From Tateyamaria sp. (GTDB lineage Bacteria; Pseudomonadota; Alphaproteobacteria; Rhodobacterales; Rhodobacteraceae), in NCBI GenBank assembly GCA_018668195.1, contig JABITU010000222.1, positions 1 through 9,743 on the forward strand: 9,743 nt of DNA, given 5' to 3'. The notes beneath the pieces were generated by a model. The model searched no databases. It was not told the DNA's origin and saw only the letters and a program-made list of their open reading frames with translations. Every line of letters begins with the position of its first letter. Positions within the stretch are counted from its first letter, which is position 1. The translations under genes were made by a program, and so were the position numbers. Of the stretch, positions 1 to 6,542 are shown in pieces.

Positions 1-1
1 T

Positions 2-157
2 CATTCAGGTCGCAGGACATATATTACCCGTTTGGCAAACAAGGGTGTAGGCGTGCGATTGCTTGCAGCGCTTGCAGGGCATTCACATATATCCACAACC
101 CAGAGGTACATAGATGTGAACTCTGACCAGTTGAGCGAAGCTGTGGAGTTACTTTAG
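2..157 (+). CDS. Tyrosine recombinase/integrase, C-terminal end (partial, cut by window edge)
   Basis: The reading frame is open from base 2 to a TAG stop at 155-157 and gives 51 residues. These carry the C-terminal catalytic signature of tyrosine site-specific recombinases. An H-x-x-R box (HSGRRT) opens the fragment. A second histidine lies in AGHSHISTTQ, and the nucleophilic tyrosine lies in QRYIDV (codon 107-109). The tail after the tyrosine is short, as in XerC/D-like and phage-type integrases. Such enzymes cut and rejoin DNA through a covalent phosphotyrosine to integrate or excise elements. The rest of the gene lies to the left of the window, so completeness cannot be judged. The gene points toward the catabolic operon and converges with dgoA. 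The family call is firm from motif order and spacing; the type of element it serves is unknown. Confidence 0.85.
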   Translation, partial: HSGRRTYITRLANKGVGVRLLAALAGHSHISTTQRYIDVNSDQLSEAVELL

Positions 158-330
158 CAATCAGGCCTTAGCGGACCTTCGGGCAAGGTGCAGCGAATGG
201 CGGCTTAGAGCCCATACTGCCCAATGCTGCAGCCTGCATGAATGACAGCACTCGTGCAAATGATCCTACACAGTGCTTGTACAGCATCACAGGTTTTCCA
301 ACCGAGAGTAACTTCAATTGGGATGACTAC
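158..330. other. Convergent intergenic region with no recognisable gene
   Basis: This gap lies between the recombinase stop and the dgoA stop, so two transcripts should end here. I see no ORF with family features and no tRNA. A short inverted repeat, ACCTT-CGGGC-AAGGT (175-189), could form a 5-bp stem, but no T-run follows it on either strand, so it is not a convincing intrinsic terminator. Other short self-complementary stretches such as ATGC...GCAT around 230-240 are equally weak. Confidence 0.5.
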
Positions 331-945
331 TTATTGAGAAACGGCGAGATCGTAGGACGCAACGATATCATTCGCACAGCTCGCAACATCTGAGGGACTG
401 AAACCCGCCCGATATAGAGCGGAGCCAATCCCGAATCCGGTGATCCCTGCTGACAACCAATCTCCGAAGTTTTCTGGTCCTGCGCCCCCGACCGCATAAG
501 TTTTGACGTTGGCGGGCAAAATAGCGGACATGGCTTTGAAACCGCTGATGCCAAAAACGGACGATGGAAAAAACTTCAGGCCGTCCGCCTCATTGCCAAG
601 GGCTGTAAAACAATCCGTAGGTGTCATCACGCCGGGGTATGAGGCGAGGTTGGCGTCTTTTGTCGCTTGGATGACCTTCGGCGATGTATCAGGCGATACG
701 ATGATCTGGCCACCAACATCGGCGACCCTGCGTACATCAGCCTTATCCAAAACTGTTCCAGCTCCAATTTGCGCAACCGTGCCGAACCGTCTGGCCAATT
801 TGGAGATGCTCTCAAAGGGATCAGGAGAATTCAGCGGCACTTCGATCGTAGAAATGCCGCATTCAATCAGAACTTCACCGATGCTCTCAACTTCGTGTGG
901 CTGTACGCCCCGCAGAATTGCGATGATTTCTCTATGCATCGGCAT
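331..945 (-). CDS. dgoA: 2-dehydro-3-deoxy-6-phosphogalactonate aldolase (DgoA)
   Basis: This class I aldolase cleaves 2-keto-3-deoxy-6-phosphogalactonate to pyruvate and glyceraldehyde-3-phosphate in the cytoplasm, the last step of the galactonate branch of the De Ley-Doudoroff pathway. With the start at 945 the protein has 204 residues, matching the family length (about 205 in E. coli). The KDPG/KDPGal aldolase barrel is clear. The N-terminal IAILRG is followed by EVPLNSP with the catalytic Glu35, then GAGTVL, and LKFFPSS with the Schiff-base Lys124. The phosphate-binding glycines are in AVGGAGPENF, with GIGSALYR near the end. An in-frame ATG at 972 would add nine residues; 945 is preferred because AAGG sits five bases upstream and the length fits. 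The gene overlaps the end of dgoK by 14 bases and is last in the operon. The adjacent kinase favours DgoA over the KDPG aldolase Eda. Confidence 0.93.
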   Translation of the reverse strand: MPMHREIIAILRGVQPHEVESIGEVLIECGISTIEVPLNSPDPFESISKLARRFGTVAQIGAGTVLDKADVRRVADVGGQIIVSPDTSPKVIQATKDANLASYPGVMTPTDCFTALGNEADGLKFFPSSVFGISGFKAMSAILPANVKTYAVGGAGPENFGDWLSAGITGFGIGSALYRAGFSPSDVASCANDIVASYDLAVSQ

Positions 946-1837
946 GCTGCCCTTGCTGATGTGCCGCCGCAAGCCCGGCTAGGGTCATTGCGGTCACATC
1001 AAGGATTGATGCAGCGGCACCAGCGAGGGCGAGCGCTTTGGAATAATGATCACATAGTGTAGTGGCGCCGATGAGCGTCACATCCTGGCCCCGCCAGTAT
1101 TGCAGCACAGACATGAGCTCTTGTCCGATCAAAAGCCCCGAAAGTGTCGCCCGCGCCTGAGCGCTGGATTGCTGCGCGACGAGCATTTCGGCACGGATCG
1201 CAAACAGGCGGCGCGGCACGCTCAACGGATCCTTGATCGCTGATCGTACTGCTGATTCAAAGGCATTTTCATCCCAACCACCGTCGGCCATGGAATGAGA
1301 CAGCACAGAAGTCTCAGAAAAGAACGCAAATTGCTCGCCTGTCAGGCAGGTTTCAAAGGCGACGATGGCACGATTTTTGATGTGGACCCATTTTGTATGA
1401 GTACCCGGCAGACAAGCGATGCCGTCGAAGTCAGGGTGCTGGCCCAAGAGCCCTGCAATCTGCGTTTCTTCACCACGCATCACATTGGCCGGGGAGAGTT
1501 GTTTGACCCCAGGCAAGATGCGGACCTCCCGGGATGCGCACGTGACCTTTACAGCACCTGGACCAAGATCATCGAGTTGTGTGGGGGCCGACAGATAAGG
1601 AGCCTCGCACCACCCTTGCGCCGCGCCGGCCATACCGCTGATGATCACAGGAATATCCTGCGCAACATTCAGTTTTAGCAAGCTGTCTTCCAATACGCGG
1701 TCATATTCATCAGGCTTCAGACGAGACATGCCATAGGGGCCAGAGGTCGTGGCAAGGATGTTGGCACCTTCATCCATCACCCAAAGCCGAAAACTGGTTG
1801 TGCCCCAATCGACTGCGACAAAGGAAGCTTTTGACAT
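932..1837 (-). CDS. dgoK: 2-dehydro-3-deoxygalactonokinase (DgoK)
   Basis: This kinase phosphorylates 2-keto-3-deoxygalactonate at O6 with ATP, making the substrate of the aldolase encoded next. The 301 residues match the DgoK family (about 292 in E. coli). The N-terminal phosphate-binding segment VAVDWGTTSFRLW (Asp10) belongs to the actin/hexokinase-like ATPase fold. Family blocks follow in order: ISGMAG with GW near residues 67-76, LPG near 108, NVMRGEETQ (118-126), LPGTHTKWV (143-151), TGEQF (166-170) and SGLLIGQEL (233-241). The start lies nine bases after the stop of the cycloisomerase gene. Its Shine-Dalgarno is weak (GAGA), so translational coupling is likely. The specific GEETQ and GTHTKW blocks make a different sugar kinase unlikely. 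Together with dgoA it fixes the central intermediate of this operon as a 2-keto-3-deoxy acid of galacto configuration. Confidence 0.94.
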   Translation of the reverse strand: MSKASFVAVDWGTTSFRLWVMDEGANILATTSGPYGMSRLKPDEYDRVLEDSLLKLNVAQDIPVIISGMAGAAQGWCEAPYLSAPTQLDDLGPGAVKVTCASREVRILPGVKQLSPANVMRGEETQIAGLLGQHPDFDGIACLPGTHTKWVHIKNRAIVAFETCLTGEQFAFFSETSVLSHSMADGGWDENAFESAVRSAIKDPLSVPRRLFAIRAEMLVAQQSSAQARATLSGLLIGQELMSVLQYWRGQDVTLIGATTLCDHYSKALALAGAAASILDVTAMTLAGLAAAHQQGQHADA

Positions 1838-1846
1838 TGGTAGGTC

Positions 1847-3016
1847 TCAGTCGCAGATGTTGAATTTGCGGACAAAGTCGCGATCGGGCGTCACACCGAT
1901 ACCTGGTCCCATCGGTAGGGCCACGGTACCGTTGTTCGCGGCAACCTGTCCCTGAATGTCCAAAGGTGTCGTCAGCAAATCATCACGGAATGAATTGTGC
2001 GTTGTGTCAAACTCCAGCATCGGCTCCCACGGATGTAACCCGCCTGGCAATGGCGGCATCGCTGCAAGCAGGTGCATGTTGGTGGCCACCGCCACGGCAG
2101 ACCCCCAGACATGGTTCACAACAGGTGTGAAATGCGCGTGGCACAGGGCGAGGACCCGTAGATATTCGCTGATCCCACCCAACGCGCAAACCTCTGGCTG
2201 AGCGATGTCGAGGCCACGGCTTTCCAGCAGCGCACGCCAGCCCCAGCGATTGAATTCTGCTTCACCACCCGAAATATTGACCCGCAGCCCTTGGCGCAAT
2301 TCACGGTACCCATCGAGGTCTTCGGGGGCGACGGGTTCTTCGAACCAATAGGGGTCGAACTCTTCCATGGCGCGGCCCATATAGAAGGCATCATGGGTCG
2401 TATAGGCGTGGTTGGCGTCGATCATAAAACGATAGTCATCGCCCACACCACGTCGGACCGCCTCGATCAGGCGCACGTCGTCCCTGGGGCCAAGGCCGAC
2501 CTTCATCTTGGTGGCTTTAAAGCCCATACCTTTGATCGCAGCGGCTTCGTCGGTGAACCGCGCGACAAGGCTGTCAACGCTTTCGGTGCGCAGCATCATG
2601 CCATACCCGTAGACGTCGATCTTGTCGCGGTGCGCGCCGCCGATCATCTTGTACAAGGGCAAGCCCGCGACCTTGCCTGCAATGTCCCACAGCGCAATGT
2701 CGACGCCGGACAATGATTGCAGCGGCATCCCCTTCTGGCCGTGATCGCGCATTAAGTTATAGACCTTGTGCCAGATCACGTCGCGATCCAGCGGGTCCAT
2801 TCCCAGCACCATAGGCTGGATCACCTGCTGGACGATGCCCTTGTTGGCCAACGCGATATTTCCCGCTCCAAAACACTCACCCCAACCCGTGATGCCTTCG
2901 TCGGTTTCAACTTCGACCAAATGAGCTGTTCGTTTTGTGTAATACTGCTGCGAATAACCCAAGGTTTCTGGCAGATCATAGCCCAAAACATGGCTTGTAA
3001 TACGGGTGATTTTCAT
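1847..3016 (-). CDS. Enolase-superfamily (MR/MLE) sugar-acid cycloisomerase or dehydratase, galactarolactone cycloisomerase-like
   Basis: The protein has 389 residues with the mandelate racemase/muconate lactonizing enzyme layout: an N-terminal capping domain (about 1-125), then a TIM barrel. Visible catalytic features are the K-x-K pair Lys170/Lys172 (KATKMKVG), metal ligands Asp200 (MIDANHAY), Glu226 (WFEEPV) and Glu252 (SGGEAEF), and barrel-end His302 (NHVWGSAV). From memory, the overall pattern (WGEC, SLSGVDIALWDI, EPMLEFDTTHNSFRDDL, GPGIGV) resembles Agrobacterium D-galactarolactone cycloisomerase (Gci, Atu3139) more than galactonate dehydratase DgoD. This family abstracts a proton alpha to a carboxylate and eliminates the beta oxygen, opening a lactone or anhydro ring or losing water to give a 2-keto-3-deoxy acid. 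With ALDH, DgoK and DgoA beside it, a product of 2-keto-3-deoxygalactonate is expected, for example from 3,6-anhydrogalactonate. The start at 3016 overlaps the ALDH stop as ATGA, with GGAGGG eight bases upstream. The substrate is inferred, not shown. Confidence 0.85.
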   Translation of the reverse strand: MKITRITSHVLGYDLPETLGYSQQYYTKRTAHLVEVETDEGITGWGECFGAGNIALANKGIVQQVIQPMVLGMDPLDRDVIWHKVYNLMRDHGQKGMPLQSLSGVDIALWDIAGKVAGLPLYKMIGGAHRDKIDVYGYGMMLRTESVDSLVARFTDEAAAIKGMGFKATKMKVGLGPRDDVRLIEAVRRGVGDDYRFMIDANHAYTTHDAFYMGRAMEEFDPYWFEEPVAPEDLDGYRELRQGLRVNISGGEAEFNRWGWRALLESRGLDIAQPEVCALGGISEYLRVLALCHAHFTPVVNHVWGSAVAVATNMHLLAAMPPLPGGLHPWEPMLEFDTTHNSFRDDLLTTPLDIQGQVAANNGTVALPMGPGIGVTPDRDFVRKFNICD

Positions 3017-4473
3017 GGGTTCAGCCCTCCGAATGTTGTGGTGTCGAGGGCGCGCGTGATCCGCTTTTGCACAAGGTAGTCGTGTAGCGCGAGGGCCGAG
3101 CAATCATGCCCGATCCCCGATTGCCCGATCCCGCCGTGTGGCAGATTAATGTCGTATTTCACGCCGTTGATTTGAATTTCGCCGTAGCGCAGACTTGCTG
3201 CGTAGTGTTCGGCACGTGCCAGATTGCGGGTGAAGATATAGGCCGTTAGGCCGCCCTCTTCGCAATCATTGGCCATGCGCAAAAGTTCAGTTTTCGTATC
3301 GAATGGTACGATGCTGACGATGGGTCCAAAGGTCTCTTCGCGGTAGACGGCCATTGTTTCGGTCACGTCAGTGAGGACGGTGGGGGCCAAGTAATGCCCA
3401 GCGTTCAGACCCGCTGGCCTGTCGCCGCCCGCCAAAAGCGTGGCACCCTCGGACACAGCATCGTCAACCAGACCTTTCAGCCGCGTCCAAGCGCGTGCGT
3501 CAATAACGGGGCCAGTGGTGATGTCGACGGTTTTGTCAAATCCGACCTTTGCGGCTCTTGCCCGGTCGATGACCTTTTCCGTAAAGGCATCGCGCACCGC
3601 TTCGACGACGAAGACGCGGTTGGGGGACACGCAGATCTGCCCTGCATTACTGAACTTCACGCCTGTGACAATGTCAGCCGCCAGATCAAGGTCAGCATCC
3701 TCAAACACCAACACGGGCGCGTTGCCACCTAGTTCCATAGAGTATCGTTTGATCGAGGTCGCGCCAATGCGCATGATATGCTGGCCCGTCTTCGTTGAGC
3801 CGATCAGCGTGATTACTTGTGGAATGGTTGACGCACTCAATGCATCCGCCACCGCATAACTCTCGGTCGCCAGGATTTGCACAATCCCTTTGGGCAGCCC
3901 GATCTTTTCGCACAAGGCCCCGACAGCATAGGCCGAAATTGGTGTAGCATCCGACGGTCGAATGATAATTGGGCAACCTGCCGCCATAGCCGGTCCAATT
4001 TTAAAGGCAAGATTCAGCAGCGGGAAGTTCCATGCAAGAAACGCGACTGCCACCCCGGCCGGTTCATAAACCATGCGGTGCGTATGAGTACCTGCGTGAT
4101 CCGCTATGCAATAGTCATGCAACCTTGCAATTTCTTCGGCGTAGAAATCCAACGAGGCAACCAACCGGTCCCAGTCTTCTTCGGTCTGCGCCCAAGGCTT
4201 GCCCATTTCGTGGTGGACACAACTTCGCAGCCAGTCTTCGTTTGCGACGACTTCATCACGCAACTTGCGCATCCATGCCTGCCGCTCTGCAATTGGCGCC
4301 GCCGCCCAGATGGGAAAAGCTGCCTTCGCTGCCTGCAAGGCACGTTCCACATCATCCATACCCGCGACGGCCACGGCGGCCACCGCTGTTTCTGTCGCAG
4401 GATTGGCCACTTCGCGCGTTGCAGAACCGTCTGTCAACGTGCCGTCGATGTACATTTGAGTTGGAAAATTCAT
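3013..4473 (-). CDS. NAD(P)-dependent aldehyde dehydrogenase (sugar aldehyde oxidation likely)
   Basis: This is a standard-length ALDH superfamily enzyme (486 residues) that oxidises an aldehyde to a carboxylate in the cytoplasm. The catalytic parts are intact: Asn149 in the AWNFP oxyanion segment, GSTKTG (225-230) of the Rossmann fold, the general base Glu247 in MELGG, the nucleophile Cys281 in GQICVS, and EETFGP (379-384) contacting the cofactor ribose. The usual KPSE cofactor motif reads RPSD (172-175). The acidic Asp175 suggests NAD rather than NADP, but this is inference. An in-frame ATG at 4602 would overlap the GMC gene by 119 bases. The start at 4473 gives the normal family N-terminus (MYIDG) and lies 10 bases after the GMC stop, with GAGG eight bases upstream. 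Context points to a sugar aldehyde such as an anhydrogalactose, an aldose or a product of the upstream flavoenzyme. Lactaldehyde- or succinate-semialdehyde-type activity cannot be excluded. Confidence 0.9.
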   Translation of the reverse strand: MNFPTQMYIDGTLTDGSATREVANPATETAVAAVAVAGMDDVERALQAAKAAFPIWAAAPIAERQAWMRKLRDEVVANEDWLRSCVHHEMGKPWAQTEEDWDRLVASLDFYAEEIARLHDYCIADHAGTHTHRMVYEPAGVAVAFLAWNFPLLNLAFKIGPAMAAGCPIIIRPSDATPISAYAVGALCEKIGLPKGIVQILATESYAVADALSASTIPQVITLIGSTKTGQHIMRIGATSIKRYSMELGGNAPVLVFEDADLDLAADIVTGVKFSNAGQICVSPNRVFVVEAVRDAFTEKVIDRARAAKVGFDKTVDITTGPVIDARAWTRLKGLVDDAVSEGATLLAGGDRPAGLNAGHYLAPTVLTDVTETMAVYREETFGPIVSIVPFDTKTELLRMANDCEEGGLTAYIFTRNLARAEHYAASLRYGEIQINGVKYDINLPHGGIGQSGIGHDCSALALHDYLVQKRITRALDTTTFGGLNP

Positions 4474-4483
4474 CGCGTGGGCC

Positions 4484-6103
4484 TCAGTCAAACAGGGTTT
4501 CAATATTGGATTTGATCCTGTCACCGACATAAAGCGCCATCGCCTGAATGGTGGAGGTCGGGTTGACCGCCCCCGCCGTCGGAAAGATGGAGCCATCGAC
4601 AATGAAAAGGTTCTTCACGTCGTGACTGCGACCCCAGCCATTCACCACCGAGGTTTCAGGGTCATCGCCCATCCGACAGGTACCCATCTGGTGCCACCCG
4701 GCACGCCACCACACCTTGTCGTCATTCTTGGACAGCACTTTCTTCGCGCCAGCCGCAAGCAGAATTTCCTTTGCCTGTTCTTCTCCATGACGCAGCATCT
4801 TTCGGGTGTTTCCGCCCAGGCGGTAGGTAATCTTTGGAGCGGGAATACCGTCACTGTCGGTCAGGTCAGGATCGAGCGTGACGCAGTTGTGTTGCTCGGG
4901 TAGGTCCTCGCTGACGATCGTGAGACCCGCCAGATACGGATAGATATTGTCCATGATCTCGCGGTGTTCGGCACCCCACGGGATTGGATTGTCGATGCCA
5001 TACCCACCCAAAGCATAGGTCATTGGCGTCGTGGACCGCCCCGAGTGCAACCCGTATCCACGCACAAAACCGCGGTTCGGATCAGTCTCATAGAACTCCT
5101 GCGAAAGGATCGAGCAGGCCATAGGGCCCTCGTGCCCCAACATCGGTTCATCAAAGACACCGGCCACGCCAGTTAGCGGGTGAAACATCAGGTTCTTGCC
5201 GACCATGCCGTTACGATTGGCCAGCCCACCAGGGAAGGTTTTTGATTTGGAATTGAGCAACAGGCGCGGCGTACCGACACCGTTGCAGGCAACAACAACC
5301 AGCTCGGCACGTTGTTCATGCACTTGCCCGTCTGGCCCATGATACAACACACCCGTCGCAAAGCCTGTGCTCTCATCCACAAGAATTTCGCGGACGCGGC
5401 ACCCCGTGCGTAACTCAACGCCCGCGTTTTCCAGAATCGGCCAATAGGTGAAATTGGTGCCACCCTTGGCCCCTGCCGCACAACCCAGATCGCAGGTGCC
5501 CGCATTGACGCATTTCTGACGTCCATCGTGATCCTGACTGAGGATCGACACATCAGACGGCCACCAGTGATAGCCTTTTTCATTGAACCCTTTGGCGAGC
5601 GTCTGGCCCAGTTTTCCAATTGGGATCGGCGGCAATTCAGGACTGTAGTCTGGATAGGCAGGGTTGCCCCCCAGACCCGACACACCTGTATTGCGGTCGT
5701 TCATGTCGTAAAATGGCGCAAGCGTTTCATAATCAACCGGCCAATCCGCCCCGACACCATCCAAGCTATGGGTGCGGAAATCTGAGGGCTTCATCCGAGG
5801 CCAATGGCCCAAAAAGTTGACCGTAGAACCACCGACTGCGTTGAAGTTCACAGGGGTGATGCAGCTGTCTTCGACATTGATCGGGTAGTCCTGTTTCAAT
5901 CCCCGCACATTGGGATCGCAGGAGAACTTGCCGTAGCGGGCCAGCTCATAGTCGCCATCACGGCTTGGGAAATCCTCTTCGTCAAAACGCGGGCCTTGTT
6001 CAAGACACAAGATGCGCATCCGGGTTTCCAAGAGCGACCATGCGATGGCCGCACCAGAGGCACCCGCACCAATGATCAGAACATCAACGGGCTCATTTTG
6101 CAT
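4484..6103 (-). CDS. GMC-family FAD dehydrogenase, catalytic subunit with putative 3Fe-4S cysteine triad
   Basis: This 539-residue flavoprotein belongs to the glucose-methanol-choline family, in the group of gluconate, glucose, fructose and glucoside-3-dehydrogenase large subunits. The FAD-binding Rossmann motif GAGASG is at 12-17. The GMC N-terminal signature lies around GGSTVNFLGHWPRM (91-104). The C-terminal domain holds HQMGTCRMG with catalytic His471, and GAVNPTSTIQ with Asn514. Cys198, Cys204 and Cys208 are spaced C-x5-C-x3-C, the spacing I recall for the 3Fe-4S ligands of bacterial FAD-glucose dehydrogenase. It probably oxidises a hydroxyl or hemiacetal of the imported sugar and passes electrons on through the cluster. 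No signal peptide is seen, so the location should be cytoplasmic. An in-frame ATG at 6148 exists; 6103 is preferred because the FAD fold begins immediately and GGAAAGG lies upstream. The gene overlaps the small-subunit gene by 11 bases. The substrate is unknown. Confidence 0.9.
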   Translation of the reverse strand: MQNEPVDVLIIGAGASGAAIAWSLLETRMRILCLEQGPRFDEEDFPSRDGDYELARYGKFSCDPNVRGLKQDYPINVEDSCITPVNFNAVGGSTVNFLGHWPRMKPSDFRTHSLDGVGADWPVDYETLAPFYDMNDRNTGVSGLGGNPAYPDYSPELPPIPIGKLGQTLAKGFNEKGYHWWPSDVSILSQDHDGRQKCVNAGTCDLGCAAGAKGGTNFTYWPILENAGVELRTGCRVREILVDESTGFATGVLYHGPDGQVHEQRAELVVVACNGVGTPRLLLNSKSKTFPGGLANRNGMVGKNLMFHPLTGVAGVFDEPMLGHEGPMACSILSQEFYETDPNRGFVRGYGLHSGRSTTPMTYALGGYGIDNPIPWGAEHREIMDNIYPYLAGLTIVSEDLPEQHNCVTLDPDLTDSDGIPAPKITYRLGGNTRKMLRHGEEQAKEILLAAGAKKVLSKNDDKVWWRAGWHQMGTCRMGDDPETSVVNGWGRSHDVKNLFIVDGSIFPTAGAVNPTSTIQAMALYVGDRIKSNIETLFD

Positions 6104-6536
6104 CGCGATATGCCTTTCCGCGCGCACGCACCGGTGCAGACAATTCATCCATCATCGCGTCACTTTCGCGATCAACGGGGTAGCCGTGGGGGTGGATGGG
6201 ATGCGCGCCTACACCAACATAGGGGCGTGTGTCAGGGCGACTGTAGTAGCCCATGTATGTCAGCCGGACGAGCGTCTCAAAGTCTTGACCCTGTGCTGCT
6301 TCGACACGCTTCAATGTCGCGACCTTTTCATCCCTCGGAAGGGCTACGAAATCGTCCGAGACCGCGTCCAGGATTGTCTGTACGGATCCAGCCGGATCGG
6401 GCGCATAGGCTTGGGCGGTCGGGAGAAAATCCGCCACACCCAATGCGCCCGCTCCGGGGATTTTGCCATCTTCGCTCGGTGGTATGAGCTCATCCAGGAT
6501 GGCATCCAGCACAGCTCTGTTGGTTTCATTCAACAT
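6093..6536 (-). CDS. Small subunit of GMC dehydrogenase (gluconate 2-dehydrogenase subunit 3-like)
   Basis: The 147-residue protein resembles the gluconate 2-dehydrogenase subunit 3 family. It has an N-terminal helix leading to ELIPPSEDGKIPGAG (16-30), a middle helical part with repeated acidic and basic residues, and the aromatic segment TYMGYYSRPDTRPYVGVG (93-110). In known FAD-dependent sugar dehydrogenases this small subunit accompanies the GMC catalytic subunit, is needed for its folding or maturation, and often carries a Tat signal that exports the pair. Here the N-terminus (MLNETNRAVL) has no twin-arginine or other signal, which suggests the complex stays in the cytoplasm. The gene starts six bases after the permease stop, with GGAAAGG and AGG upstream, and its end overlaps the GMC start by 11 bases, a strong sign of a co-translated pair. 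The family call rests on motif resemblance and on the GMC neighbour. Confidence 0.8.
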   Translation of the reverse strand: MLNETNRAVLDAILDELIPPSEDGKIPGAGALGVADFLPTAQAYAPDPAGSVQTILDAVSDDFVALPRDEKVATLKRVEAAQGQDFETLVRLTYMGYYSRPDTRPYVGVGAHPIHPHGYPVDRESDAMMDELSAPVRARGKAYRDAK

Positions 6537-6542
6537 GGTGGC

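Noticed and set aside
61..77. Tandem GCTTGCAG repeat
   Set aside because: The two 8-base copies lie inside the recombinase coding frame and encode its LAALA helix. A chance coding repeat is the simplest explanation.
175..189. Small inverted repeat ACCTT-CGGGC-AAGGT as a terminator for the operon or the recombinase
   Set aside because: The stem is only 5 bp, and no T-run follows on either strand.
503..982. Plus-strand ORF of 159 residues antisense to dgoA
   Set aside because: It has no family motifs and lies wholly opposite the aldolase gene, whose active-site residues are clearly conserved.
3017..3103. Upstream ATG at 3103 for the cycloisomerase
   Set aside because: The extra 29 residues lie within the ALDH gene. 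The ATG at 3016 has a strong GGAGGG site, and its MKIT beginning matches the family.
3394..4532. Several plus-strand ORFs (up to 212 residues) opposite the aldehyde dehydrogenase
   Set aside because: They are Arg-, Cys- and His-rich with no domain signature, while the minus-strand ALDH has every catalytic motif.
4474..4602. Upstream ATG at 4602 for the aldehyde dehydrogenase
   Set aside because: The extension would be Arg/Pro-rich, would overlap 119 bases of the GMC gene's conserved C-terminus, and is not typical of ALDHs.
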